Assembly: GCF_001942625.1 (NCBI RefSeq)
Contig: NZ_MLCL01000029.1
Location: forward strand, 316,165 to 380,164
DNA from: Mycobacterium syngnathidarum
GTDB taxonomy: Bacteria; Actinomycetota; Actinomycetes; Mycobacteriales; Mycobacteriaceae
Direction: 5' to 3'
DNA: 64,000 nt
Part shown: positions 29,063 through 38,299 of the stretch, piece by piece
How the letters are laid out: every line of letters begins with the position of its first letter
How positions within the stretch are numbered: the stretch's first letter is position 1
Program-made: the position numbers and the translations under genes
The notes under the pieces: generated by a model
Told to the model about the DNA's origin: nothing
Seen by the model: only the letters and a program-made list of their open reading frames with translations
Databases searched by the model: none

Positions 29063-31759
29063 TCACCGAGCCAGGTCGTTCCACACGATCTTGGCCAGCT
29101 CATCTCGGTCAGCCACGCCGAGCTTGATGCAGGCACGGTAGATGTGGCCCTCCACCGTGCGGACCGAGACCGTCAGCCGTTCGGCGATGTCGCGGTTCGA
29201 CAATCCCTGGGCAACGAGGCCGGCCACTTCGCGTTCGCGTCCGGTCACCGGTAGCGGGCGAGCGGCCGACCGGATGGCCGGGGTGGCCGCACCGCCACAC
29301 TTGGATGCCAATTGCAGTGCGTGCGCGGCGGATTCGGTGCTGTTGCGGCGGTGTCCGGCTTTGTCGTGCAGGGGCACCGCCTGGGCGGCGGAGTCGGCAG
29401 CCGACAACAGCAACCCGGCTTCCTCGAACGCGGCGGACACTTTGTCCAGCTCGTTCGCGTCGGCCGCGGCCACCGCGGCGGCATGCCGCGCGTACAGAGC
29501 GGGCAGCGGCCCTGCCACACGGTCGACCAGATCCTGCAGCCGGCGGGTCACACTGCGGTCACCGAAGCGGGCCGCGCTGTGCAGCGCCTCGGCCTCGACC
29601 GCATATTGGCCCGAAGAGTGTGCCGCATCGGCGGCGGCGCGGGCCAAATCGATCGCCGAGCGATGCCCGCCTTTGGCTGCAGCCAGCCAGGCCTTGGCGA
29701 CCATTCGGAGGGGTTCGTGGAGCGCCATGAACTCGCCCGAGTGTTCCTTGGCGTCCTCGAGTACCCGTTCGGCGTCGGCGGGATTGCCCACCGCCGCGTA
29801 GGCGCGCGCCAGCAGCAGCCGGCCGGGCAGTTGCCAGGGCAGGGAGCTTTCCGCGTTGAGCGCGGCCAGGGCCTGCTCGATCGACCGGATGGCGTCTTGG
29901 AACCGGCCGCTGTGGGTGGCGGCCACGCCGTCCATGATCCTGGCGATGGCCCAGCCGGCGAACTGGCCGGCCGACGAGAACTCGGCGTATTCGGCGGCGC
30001 GCTGCTGAGCCAGTTCGAGCTGACCGGTGTAGGCCAGAGCCAGCACCTCGCCGTAGAACACCATGATCCGGATCATTCCGTCGGTGGTCTTGCGCTCGGC
30101 CCGGCACCGGGACGCGATCGACAGGAAGTCGTTGCCGCGGCCCACGAGCGGCATCGACAGTCCGGCGGCGAACGCCGCGAAATCCACCGACTGCCGCGGA
30201 GCCTCGGGGTTGGCGAGCACCCGCTCGGCGATCTCCAGGCCTTCGGCAATCTTGTTCTGGTGCACCGCCATGCCGGCACCTGTCGCATCGACGACCAGCC
30301 TGAGGATGGGATGGGTTACCCGCTCTTGCAGGAGGGCGAGCACCTGATTGGCGCGCGTCACATCGCCCTGGGACCAGAACAGGTTGGACACCCGGGGAAT
30401 GCCCCACTGCACGAGCTCCATCTCGTTGAGGTCGGCGGGTGCGAACTGCTCGAGGATGCTGTCAGCCTGGGCCGGATGCCCCTGCCACAACAACGCGCGT
30501 GACAGTAGCGCGGCCGCGCTGAGTCCGCCGCCGTGATCGAAGGCCGCGCGGGCCAGCTTCTCTCCGAGCGGCAGGTTGGACAGGAACACTGCGTCCTTTG
30601 CGGCGGTGATCAGCAGTTCGATGTCGGTGCCCTGGTCGCTCTCGATAGCCAACTCGGCCAACTTGATTCGGCTGGCGGGTGAGTCGAGGTTGCGCTCGTG
30701 CAGAATCTTGGCGATCCGGCCGCGCAGCTTGCGGGCCGACGCGGTGCCGACCCGACGGCGCACCGCCTCGCCGAACAGCGGATGGCTGAAGCGGACGTTG
30801 ATCTGACCGTCGTCGGCGACGATCCGGATCAGGCCGCGCATCTCGGCGCCGTCCACCGCCTCCTCGCCGGCCAGTTCGGCCAGCGCATCGATATCGAGTG
30901 GCTCGCAGAGCGACAGGAGCTTCAGTGCGTGCAAGACGTCCTCGCCGGCGTGCGCCAGCCGTTCGTCGAGCAATTCGATCAGCCCGGAGGGTATGACGGT
31001 GGGGCCGCGAAACTGCCAGACCCCGTTGACCTTCGTCAGCGTGCCGGCGTCGACGGCGCCTTCGACCATGTTGCGCAGGAACAGGGGATTGCCACCGGAG
31101 GTCTGCCACATCACGTCGGCGCTGAGGCCCTCCAGCGTTCCACCCAGAACGGTTTCGATGAGCGCGATGCTCTGTTGTTTGGTGAACGGGTTGAGCTCGA
31201 AGCGCTCTAGATAGCCGTCTTTCCACAGCGAGGTGACGGCATCGGGAACCGGTTCGCCGCTGCGCACGGTGGCCACCACGTGGCCCGAGCGCTCGACGGC
31301 GATTTGGTGCAGCAGTGTCGCCGAGAGTTGGTCCAGCAAATGGGCGTCGTCGATCCCGACAATGGTGTCGCCGTCGGCCACAAGTGATTCACGGGCCGAC
31401 CCGATGAGGGCGATGGGATCGCGTGATCCCGACGACGACACCCAGTGGGCGAACGCGCCGAGGGGGATGCTGCGCGACGACTCGGTGCACGCGGTCCAGT
31501 GCACCTTCCGGCTCAACGATGCGGTCACCGTGCGCGCCAGGGTGGTCTTGCCGACTCCGGCCGCTCCGACGAGGACCACTCCGCAGCTGTCCGTCCCGCT
31601 GAGGGCGGCCCGTATGGCCTCGTGCTCGGCGGGCCGGTCCAAGAGCTGCCACTGACCAGGCATGAACCCTGAGTCTAGGGGCATGGGGCCGCCAACGCTG
31701 CCGAACAGGGGGTCAACGGAGCGGCGTTTGTCGGCGGTGGCAGTGAATGTTCTTCCCAT
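29063..31759 (-). CDS. Large ATP-binding LuxR-family regulator (LAL)
   Basis: The 898-residue protein has an N-terminal AAA/NACHT-like ATPase with Walker A VGAAGVGKTT (about 64-73) and Walker B TIVGIDDAHLLD. A long alpha-helical TPR-like middle region follows, and the C-terminal LuxR helix-turn-helix lies in about the last 65 residues (TGREREVAGLVAQGLSNRDI and SVRTVEGHIYRACIKLGV). LAL proteins are transcription activators gated by a ligand or protein signal. ATG 31759 is preferred over TTG 31768 because AGGAA lies upstream. It follows the catalase-fold gene by 25 bp on the same strand, so it is probably in the alpha-dioxygenase operon. It converges with the nitrate reductase gene. Confidence 0.9.
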   Translation of the reverse strand: MGRTFTATADKRRSVDPLFGSVGGPMPLDSGFMPGQWQLLDRPAEHEAIRAALSGTDSCGVVLVGAAGVGKTTLARTVTASLSRKVHWTACTESSRSIPLGAFAHWVSSSGSRDPIALIGSARESLVADGDTIVGIDDAHLLDQLSATLLHQIAVERSGHVVATVRSGEPVPDAVTSLWKDGYLERFELNPFTKQQSIALIETVLGGTLEGLSADVMWQTSGGNPLFLRNMVEGAVDAGTLTKVNGVWQFRGPTVIPSGLIELLDERLAHAGEDVLHALKLLSLCEPLDIDALAELAGEEAVDGAEMRGLIRIVADDGQINVRFSHPLFGEAVRRRVGTASARKLRGRIAKILHERNLDSPASRIKLAELAIESDQGTDIELLITAAKDAVFLSNLPLGEKLARAAFDHGGGLSAAALLSRALLWQGHPAQADSILEQFAPADLNEMELVQWGIPRVSNLFWSQGDVTRANQVLALLQERVTHPILRLVVDATGAGMAVHQNKIAEGLEIAERVLANPEAPRQSVDFAAFAAGLSMPLVGRGNDFLSIASRCRAERKTTDGMIRIMVFYGEVLALAYTGQLELAQQRAAEYAEFSSAGQFAGWAIARIMDGVAATHSGRFQDAIRSIEQALAALNAESSLPWQLPGRLLLARAYAAVGNPADAERVLEDAKEHSGEFMALHEPLRMVAKAWLAAAKGGHRSAIDLARAAADAAHSSGQYAVEAEALHSAARFGDRSVTRRLQDLVDRVAGPLPALYARHAAAVAAADANELDKVSAAFEEAGLLLSAADSAAQAVPLHDKAGHRRNSTESAAHALQLASKCGGAATPAIRSAARPLPVTGREREVAGLVAQGLSNRDIAERLTVSVRTVEGHIYRACIKLGVADRDELAKIVWNDLAR

Positions 31760-31784
31760 TGCAAGCAATTCCTGTTCGCCGGCG

Positions 31785-32912
31785 TCAATCCGGAAGCTCG
31801 GAGATGTCGGCAGGCTCGTGCCGCTCGATGTGGTTCATCTGATGCCGGAAGTCGCTCGACGCCTCGTACACCTTGAGCTTCAGCCGGTTGATGGATCCCA
31901 ACGGCCGGTGGGCCTCCAGGCCGCGCCATGAGTTGAACGACAACACGTCGTCGCCGTACGCGCGGCGCAGTGCGCTGTACGGATTCTGGCGGGGAAAAAC
32001 GACTTTGGCGACCGGCAGGTACGGGGATTTCCAGGGTTTCGTGGCATCCTCGATGGGCATCTCCTCCTCATCCAGGCACAGCTGCACGCTGAATGTGTAT
32101 TCCGCGGAGTGCTTTTCGAAGAACTCCATGATCAGATCGCGGTGCTCGTCCTGTCCAGGGTTTCGCGGAAGGGTCTGCTCGGCAAGGGCTTTCGCCTCGG
32201 GTGAGGTGGGTTCGTATTTGAATCGGGCCACATGGTCGCCATAGCGAATCGGGGCGGAGGAGAAGAACGTCTCGCCCAGGATCGGGCGGTTGGGGGCGAC
32301 GAACACGGCCAGATTCGGCGGTATCGGCAGGCCGATTTTCTTGAGCGCGCCGAGCAGCTCGCTGCCTGCCCACAGCGCGCCGTCGGACAACCGGGCCAGT
32401 AGGGTGGCGCTCAGCATGCCCAGGGTGCGGTACGCGTGGGCGTCGGCGAACAGGAATTCCTCGTGGGTGACCAGGACGAAGTCCTGCGTCACGTTGGATT
32501 CGTCGCCAGGGTCCTTCATGGCCCGCGCCCCGTGCACGCCGATGGCCTTGATGCCGAGCCCGCGCACGCCGCGGTTCCGGTCGCTGCGCAGTACCCCCGA
32601 GGTGGTCGAGATGCGGGCGATCACCGGGTAGCTGCGTGCTTGCGCGAACATCCCTTGGGAGAGCGCTTCGGGCAGGTCCGGGTTGACGATGAGGTCGCCG
32701 CGCAGGATGGCATGGCTCTTGGCGTGGGCGTCACGCAGGCCGTGCTTGAACTTCTTGTAGGCGCGTTCGTTGTTCTTGCGAAGTGCCTTGACGATCTTTT
32801 CGATGTCTTTGGCTTCGCCTGCCTTCGGTCGCTCGAGGTCGTCGCGGTAGCGGACCGGGTTGAGGGTTTCGGCGATGCGACGGACGTCGGCGGAGGTCAT
32901 GGCTGCGGTCAT
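31785..32912 (-). CDS. Catalase-fold haem protein (y4iL-like)
   Basis: The 375-residue protein matches the short catalase-related family. A distal-histidine region (DAHAKSHAILRGDL) precedes YPVIARISTTSGV and RGVRGLGIKAIGVHG. The C-terminal block is RPLGSINRLKLKVYEAS, where the tyrosine aligns with the haem-ligand Tyr of catalases. The RxxxY signature before that tyrosine reads KLKVY, Lys replacing Arg. Related haem proteins act on fatty-acid hydroperoxides (allene oxide synthase-like, hydroperoxide lyase-like) rather than H2O2. It lies 17 bp after the alpha-dioxygenase gene, a plausible source of such a substrate. ATG 32912 follows AGAAAGG. The haem-fold call is firm; the substrate is inferred. 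Confidence 0.85.
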   Translation of the reverse strand: MTAAMTSADVRRIAETLNPVRYRDDLERPKAGEAKDIEKIVKALRKNNERAYKKFKHGLRDAHAKSHAILRGDLIVNPDLPEALSQGMFAQARSYPVIARISTTSGVLRSDRNRGVRGLGIKAIGVHGARAMKDPGDESNVTQDFVLVTHEEFLFADAHAYRTLGMLSATLLARLSDGALWAGSELLGALKKIGLPIPPNLAVFVAPNRPILGETFFSSAPIRYGDHVARFKYEPTSPEAKALAEQTLPRNPGQDEHRDLIMEFFEKHSAEYTFSVQLCLDEEEMPIEDATKPWKSPYLPVAKVVFPRQNPYSALRRAYGDDVLSFNSWRGLEAHRPLGSINRLKLKVYEASSDFRHQMNHIERHEPADISELPD

Positions 32913-32929
32913 ACGGATGCCTTTCTGAT

Positions 32930-34777
32930 TCAGCGGGGTGCGGCGACTTTCCAGGGGGCGAAGGGGTTGGCCACGCCGGTCAGGGCCGGGGACAGTTCGG
33001 GAAAGTGGCGCAACAACACCGAGCGCATGTCGTTGTCCCGCACCCAGGCCATTCCGGCGACGGTGTACGTCTCTTCACGGAAATCGGTGGTGAAAAAGCG
33101 GTCGCTCTCCAGCCGGCGGGTGGCCATCAAGATGAAGACGCGGAATGCGGTGTCACTGAAGCCGAAACCGGGAGGTTTGGGTTCGGCGTACAGGCCGATC
33201 ATCAGGTCGACGAGGTCCACGTCGTCGTCGTAGACCTCGCGAAGCTCGGCCGCCAGCGCCGTCTCACCGGTCAGCTCTTCGAACGTCTTGACCGGCTTGA
33301 GCCGGAACAGCTCCCGGAACTGGTTGTAGCGCGGCACACCTCGCTCCCGGGCTCGGATCAGATCGATCGTCGCGAGGTCCAGCAGGGTGCCGTCGACCCG
33401 GTGCAGGTGCTGCAGATGCCGCGGGAAGTTGTGTAGCGACAACGCTCCGGGGTGGGCCCGGCCGAAGGAGTAGAAGAGGTCCGCCATGGGGCTCTCCGCC
33501 AGCCGGGCGCGCACATTGGTCACCGTCAGCTCGGGCAGCTCGTGCTGTGCGGTGACGCGGTCGTCGGCCAGCGAGCGGAAGGTGAACTCGTCGGGGATCA
33601 GCGGGTGCATGCGGTACACCGCAACGAACTCCTCGGTCAACGAATACGGCACGCCGTGGTGTGTGGTCGGGGAGCCGGGGATGCCGTGGAGCAGGGGGCT
33701 GGTGCTGATCCGGCCGAAGCGCTGCCGAAACCGGGGACCCAACCGCTCACCGAGGAGCCCGAACCAATTGACGCGCATGGCGGTCACCGTCGTCGGGTGC
33801 GCTATGATCGCCGGCGTCCAGTCCACGGTGTGGATCTTGGCCATCAGCGCGGAATTTACGAGGCGGGCCTTGTCATACAGCTGCTGGCCGGTCAGGTAGG
33901 GATATTTCCGGGCCAGGTGGTCGCAGATGGCGTTGTGCTCGCGCATGAACAGCGAGTGCAGCAGGGCCAGGCCCACCCAGAAGCTCCCCGCCGTACCGGT
34001 GAGGTCTGCGGTGGCCTCGACCTCGGGTGGCGGTAGGCCGGACTCGTCGATGCGTAGCTTGCCGCCGTCGGGCGCGCGCAGGGCGCAGGCGAATGCCGGT
34101 GTGGTCCCGTAGATCTGGGAGGCGTCCCACCAGTGCGACTCCTGGGTGACGAAGGTGGGAGGCCCGACTGGACTGGGGTGTGGATCGGGTGGGGTGCGCT
34201 CGACCCGCATGGGCCGCTCAGGCCACGGATCGTCGTCGAGCAGGGGCACCACCCAGGGCTGCGTGGGAACCGAACCGTGGGCGAACCAGTCGTGCACCTC
34301 GAACTGAATCCACGCCGCGGCCAGCAGATTCAGCGTGGTCGCCGGCTGGAAGCTGTCGCGGGTCAACAGCGCGCGGCTGATCAACCGCGGATTGGGATCG
34401 AGCAGCTGCTGGGCGGATTCGGGATACGAATGTTCGGGTGGCACGTTGCGGCCGAACCGGCAACCCACCGCACCCATCCTTGGCTCGCTCAGGTCGTTGT
34501 AGGAACCGTCACGCGTGCGGGCGCCCAGATAGTTGCCGATACCGACCGGCCCGGTCGGGGGGACCGGGGCAGGTTCGGCGGCATACAGATTCGACGTCCG
34601 TAGCTGGTGTCGGAGTCCGACGAGCACGGCCAGGCCGATGACCTTGGGCAGGCGTGGCCAGCCCACTGACTGGTCGACGTACTGAGCGACCCGGACCGCA
34701 ACGTCGACCGTCACCGACCGGGCCCGAGACCAGACCGTGGCGATGAACGCTGGAGCCTGTCTCGCCGTGGTCACCAT
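32930..34777 (-). CDS. Fatty-acid alpha-dioxygenase-like haem peroxidase
   Basis: The 615-residue protein belongs to the animal haem peroxidase superfamily and specifically resembles plant alpha-dioxygenase (alpha-DOX), which adds O2 at C2 of fatty acids. The distal haem motif WIQFEVHDW gives His162. HTVDWTP lies near 316. The catalytic/proximal motif VYRMHPLIPD gives Tyr388 and His391, close in position and identical in spacing to the known Tyr/His pair of alpha-DOX. An N-terminal hydrophobic patch may associate with membrane. ATG 34777 follows GGAGGGAAA. It is first in an operon with the catalase-fold protein and the LAL regulator, and divergent from the S8 protease gene (about 200 bp shared promoter region). 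Confidence 0.88.
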   Translation of the reverse strand: MVTTARQAPAFIATVWSRARSVTVDVAVRVAQYVDQSVGWPRLPKVIGLAVLVGLRHQLRTSNLYAAEPAPVPPTGPVGIGNYLGARTRDGSYNDLSEPRMGAVGCRFGRNVPPEHSYPESAQQLLDPNPRLISRALLTRDSFQPATTLNLLAAAWIQFEVHDWFAHGSVPTQPWVVPLLDDDPWPERPMRVERTPPDPHPSPVGPPTFVTQESHWWDASQIYGTTPAFACALRAPDGGKLRIDESGLPPPEVEATADLTGTAGSFWVGLALLHSLFMREHNAICDHLARKYPYLTGQQLYDKARLVNSALMAKIHTVDWTPAIIAHPTTVTAMRVNWFGLLGERLGPRFRQRFGRISTSPLLHGIPGSPTTHHGVPYSLTEEFVAVYRMHPLIPDEFTFRSLADDRVTAQHELPELTVTNVRARLAESPMADLFYSFGRAHPGALSLHNFPRHLQHLHRVDGTLLDLATIDLIRARERGVPRYNQFRELFRLKPVKTFEELTGETALAAELREVYDDDVDLVDLMIGLYAEPKPPGFGFSDTAFRVFILMATRRLESDRFFTTDFREETYTVAGMAWVRDNDMRSVLLRHFPELSPALTGVANPFAPWKVAAPR

Positions 34778-34976
34778 TCGTTGTTTCCCTCCGGGGAGAA
34801 TGGGGTGCCGCCTACCAGAGTTGATTGTTGTGCACCGGGGCGCAAATGACATGAGTAGTGCAGTACTCGATCGGAAATGTGCGGGCCCGGTGAGCTTCGA
34901 GTAGTCGAATACGCGTGTACACCGGGCTCGACTGAGCGACGATCAATCGACACAGGAAAACCTGTGGTGGCGGAGT

Positions 34977-36827
34977 GTGCCGAGGAGCGCGGTGAGTTCA
35001 ACTGGGGATGTCTGGGCAGATCGGGTGCTGGCGGCGCTGGGGGATCTGAAGGGCGGCACGACTGCTGACCTGACGTCGTTGGCCGAGGCCGTCGCTGCCA
35101 GGTTCGCCTCGACATTCACCGAGCGCGACCGGCAGTACGAGAACGCCAATCCTTACTGGCACAACCGGGTTAACGATGCCGTCACGATGCTGCGCAGGCG
35201 CAAGCTGATCGCGCCGAAGGCGGCCAAGGGCGACGCGGTGCGATTGAGCGCGGCGGGCCGCGATGCCGTGGCGGGTGCCCGGGACCGAACCGAGGGGGCG
35301 GCTGCGCCACGGGTGCGAGCCGTCGCTCCCTCGCCCGAGGGCGCACAGGCCACGGAGGTCGGGACTACCGAACCGCCCAAACACGATCCGGTTCTCGCCA
35401 GCGTCGTGACACCGCCGTTGCGCACGACGATGGCACGGGAGATCACTGACACCCCGATACCGATCATGATCGAGTTCAACCTGACCTTTCAGCCGTCGGT
35501 TACCGCCGCGATCGAGCGGATCGTGCGGTTGTGGGAGCTGGTCGGCGGGGCGGGGGCACCCGTGCCACTGGCAGACCAGTTCATGGCCGGTGAGCTCACG
35601 TCCGACCAGATCAAGTCGCTGGTTTCCGCGGACGCCGTCCCGCAGTCCTGGCCCGAACGGGCGGTCTACCGGATCTGGCCGGACTTCGAGGTGCACCCGC
35701 AGATCGATGCCTCCTCCGCCACCATCAAGGCCATCGCCGCACAGCGGTCATTCGCCAGCTTCGGCGAGGGAATTGTGTGGGCTGTAGTCGATTCCGGTAT
35801 CGACAAGAAGCACGCGCACTTCGCGGCGCATCAGAACCTGAGTGATCCGGCGGTGGTCGATCTGCATCACGACTTCACCGGAGGCAATGCCCCGCTGACC
35901 GACACCGACGGGCACGGCACGCACGTGGCCGCGATCATCGCCGGCGGGTTGGTGGACCGCAAACCCGAAGATGTCGTGGTGGTCGAGAAGCGGCTCAATG
36001 ACCCTGAGCACGGGGGCGATCCGATCACTGCGCCGCGCACCGTGGCCGACCCGTCGCGGCTGGCGGGGATGGCGCCGAAGGCCAAATTGGTGAGCCTCAA
36101 GGTGCTCGGCCGCGGTGATGAGGCCTCCAGGGTGAGTCGGGTGATGCAGGCGTTGGCCTACGTTCGGAAACTCAACGCCGGCAGTGAGCGGGTGCCCCGG
36201 ATTCACGGGGTAAACCTCAGCCTCGGCTACGAATTCGACGCCGAGTGGTACGCCTGCGGTCAGAGCCCGATGTGCATCGAGGTCGACAAGACGGTGCGCT
36301 CAGGTGTGGTGGTGGTCGTGGCCGCGGGCAATTCCGGCTACGTGTCACTGAATACCGCATTCAGCAAGGACTCGGTCAAGTTCACCGCCGACATGACGAT
36401 CAACGACCCGGGCAACACCGAGAGCGCGATCACCGTCGGCTCCACCCACCGGAGTTCGCCGCACACCTTCGGCGTCTCGTACTTTTCCTCGCGGGGCCCC
36501 ACCGGGGACGGTCGGCGGAAACCGGACCTGGTCGCACCCGGCGAACGCATCACGTCGGCAGCAGCCGGGAGCCGCCGGGACAAGGTCACCAATCAGATCG
36601 ATGTGGCCGACGACGTGCCGGTCTACGTCGAGGAAAGCGGAACCAGCATGGCGGCACCGCACGTATCCGGTGCGATCGCCGCATTCCTCTCGGTCCAGCG
36701 CGAGTTCGTCAGCGAACCGGAGGCGATCAAGCGCATCTTCGTCGAGTCGGCGACCTCGCTGAACCGGGACCCGGCATTCCAGGGCAGCGGCCTGCTGGAT
36801 CTCATGCGCGCCCTGCAAGCGGTGTGA
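34977..36827 (+). CDS. Subtilisin-like (S8) serine protease with N-terminal winged-helix-like segment
   Basis: The 616-residue protein has no signal peptide, so it probably acts in the cytoplasm. Residues about 10-100 (NPYWHNRVNDAVTMLRRRKL, then VRLSAAGRDAV) resemble the winged-helix Mrr N-terminal domain. An Ala/Pro linker and a middle region follow. The S8 catalytic domain has Asp272 (AVVDSGID), His313 (DGHGTHVA), the oxyanion Asn in VAAGNSG, and Ser557 (GTSMAAPHVSG). There is no obvious propeptide. GTG 34977 is annotated; GTG 34992 is closer to a GAGGAG and equally possible. It is followed after 16 bp by a serine hydrolase gene, probably in one operon. Confidence 0.9.
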   Translation: MPRSAVSSTGDVWADRVLAALGDLKGGTTADLTSLAEAVAARFASTFTERDRQYENANPYWHNRVNDAVTMLRRRKLIAPKAAKGDAVRLSAAGRDAVAGARDRTEGAAAPRVRAVAPSPEGAQATEVGTTEPPKHDPVLASVVTPPLRTTMAREITDTPIPIMIEFNLTFQPSVTAAIERIVRLWELVGGAGAPVPLADQFMAGELTSDQIKSLVSADAVPQSWPERAVYRIWPDFEVHPQIDASSATIKAIAAQRSFASFGEGIVWAVVDSGIDKKHAHFAAHQNLSDPAVVDLHHDFTGGNAPLTDTDGHGTHVAAIIAGGLVDRKPEDVVVVEKRLNDPEHGGDPITAPRTVADPSRLAGMAPKAKLVSLKVLGRGDEASRVSRVMQALAYVRKLNAGSERVPRIHGVNLSLGYEFDAEWYACGQSPMCIEVDKTVRSGVVVVVAAGNSGYVSLNTAFSKDSVKFTADMTINDPGNTESAITVGSTHRSSPHTFGVSYFSSRGPTGDGRRKPDLVAPGERITSAAAGSRRDKVTNQIDVADDVPVYVEESGTSMAAPHVSGAIAAFLSVQREFVSEPEAIKRIFVESATSLNRDPAFQGSGLLDLMRALQAV

Positions 36828-36843
36828 CCTGAAAGGCGATTCG

Positions 36844-38187
36844 ATGACCGACAATGTGGCAGAACGGATCTGGCGCCTGGTGTTCGATGCCGACGGCGAT
36901 CCCGACCCGGCAGTGCTGGTGGACCTCAAGCAGCGCATCGGTGCGGCGGGGTTGACCGATCTGATCATCTTCTCCCACGGCTGGAACAATGACGAGGCGG
37001 CCGCGGCGAGTTTGTACGACCGGTGGTTCGGGCTGCTGGCACCGCAACTCGACCCGGCCCGCAGGGTCGGCTTCGTCGGAGTGCGGTGGCCGTCGCAGCT
37101 CTGGCGCGACGAGCCGATCCCGGATTTCTCCGCGTCGGCACACGACGGCGGCGGTGCGGCCGCACTGGGCGACGAGGCGGCCCCGGTGCCTGGCGGGCCG
37201 GCGACCATCGACCCGGCCCAACTCGCCGAGCTCAAGGACATGTTCCCGCGCGGCAAGCAGCAGTTGGACAAGCTCGCCGCCCTGCTGGCCGCCGCGCCGG
37301 ACATCGATCGCCTGCCGGAACTGCTCGACGCGATGCGGGAGTTCAGCGCGGCCACCCAGACCGGATTCAACGACGGCGAGGCCGACGAGCCGGACGCCGG
37401 GCCGGGGATGCTCGCACCCGACCAGGACCCGGAAAAGCTGTTCACCACCTTCGCCGACGAATTGGCGTCCGCCGGTGTGGAATTCGATGATGACGGCGGG
37501 GGAGCGGCCGGACTGGGTGATATCGCGGGGCGGCTGTGGCGCGGCGCCAAGGAGGCGTTGCGTCAACTGAGTTACTGGAAGATGAAGAACCGCGCCGGAG
37601 TGGTGGGACGGCAGGGGCTTGGACCGGTCATCGATCAGCTTCACGCGGATTTCCCCGAGCTGCGGATACACCTGGTCGGTCACAGCTTCGGCGCCCGGGT
37701 GGTGTCCTACGCCCTGGCCGGGATGAGCGACATCCAGCCTTCACCGGTGAAGGCGGTGACCCTGTTGCAGGGGGCGTACTCTCGGTTCACCTTTGCCGAG
37801 CGGCTGCCGTTCCGGAAGGGCTCAGGTGAGCTGACGGGGCTGCTCAACCGCATCGACGGGCCGCTGACGGTCTGCTTCTCCAGCCATGACCGGGCTCTGG
37901 GGACGTTCTACCCATTGGCCTCGGCCGCGGCGGGCGAAGATGCGGCAGCGGTCGAAGATCCGTTGTTCCGCTGGCGGGCGATGGGTTCGCACGGGGCATA
38001 CCAGTCACCAACCCAGAGCCTGGGTGCCGAGGGTGCGAGCTATCCGTTTCAGACGGGTCGGATTCTGAACCTGAACTCGTCGGATGTGGTGGCCAAGGAC
38101 GAGGGACCATCCGGCGCGCACAGCGACATCTTCCACGAAGAATTGACCTGGGTTGCCGCGGCTGCCGGGAAATTGAACCCGGTTTGA
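36844..38187 (+). CDS. Alpha/beta hydrolase (lipase/esterase-like)
   Basis: The 447-residue protein has an early strand LIIFSHGWNNDE (oxyanion region) and a nucleophile elbow HLVGHSFGARVVSYAL with Ser281. A large, acidic Ala/Asp/Gly-rich insertion at about 95-225 separates these. A C-terminal His in SHGAYQSP or HSDIFHEEL may complete the triad. There is no signal peptide. The substrate is unknown; lipid or ester hydrolysis is plausible. It is probably co-expressed with the S8 protease and faces away from the alpha-dioxygenase operon. Confidence 0.78.
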   Translation: MTDNVAERIWRLVFDADGDPDPAVLVDLKQRIGAAGLTDLIIFSHGWNNDEAAAASLYDRWFGLLAPQLDPARRVGFVGVRWPSQLWRDEPIPDFSASAHDGGGAAALGDEAAPVPGGPATIDPAQLAELKDMFPRGKQQLDKLAALLAAAPDIDRLPELLDAMREFSAATQTGFNDGEADEPDAGPGMLAPDQDPEKLFTTFADELASAGVEFDDDGGGAAGLGDIAGRLWRGAKEALRQLSYWKMKNRAGVVGRQGLGPVIDQLHADFPELRIHLVGHSFGARVVSYALAGMSDIQPSPVKAVTLLQGAYSRFTFAERLPFRKGSGELTGLLNRIDGPLTVCFSSHDRALGTFYPLASAAAGEDAAAVEDPLFRWRAMGSHGAYQSPTQSLGAEGASYPFQTGRILNLNSSDVVAKDEGPSGAHSDIFHEELTWVAAAAGKLNPV

Positions 38188-38299
38188 GTGTGTCCGAGGG
38201 GGGACTTGGCCACTTACGACACGGGTTCTGACCTGGCGAATCGGTACCTGATCGTCATCCATGCCGGGGTCGACCCACCTCTGACGTCGAGCGGTCGGA

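Noticed and set aside
29055..29068. CGGTG-GATT-CACCG hairpin between the nitrate reductase and LAL genes
   Set aside because: The stem is only 5 bp without a T-tract and overlaps the LAL coding end; it is too weak to call a terminator.
29312..30502. 396-codon + strand frame opposite the LAL regulator
   Set aside because: Composition is typical of antisense frames, and the minus-strand regulator has full domain support.
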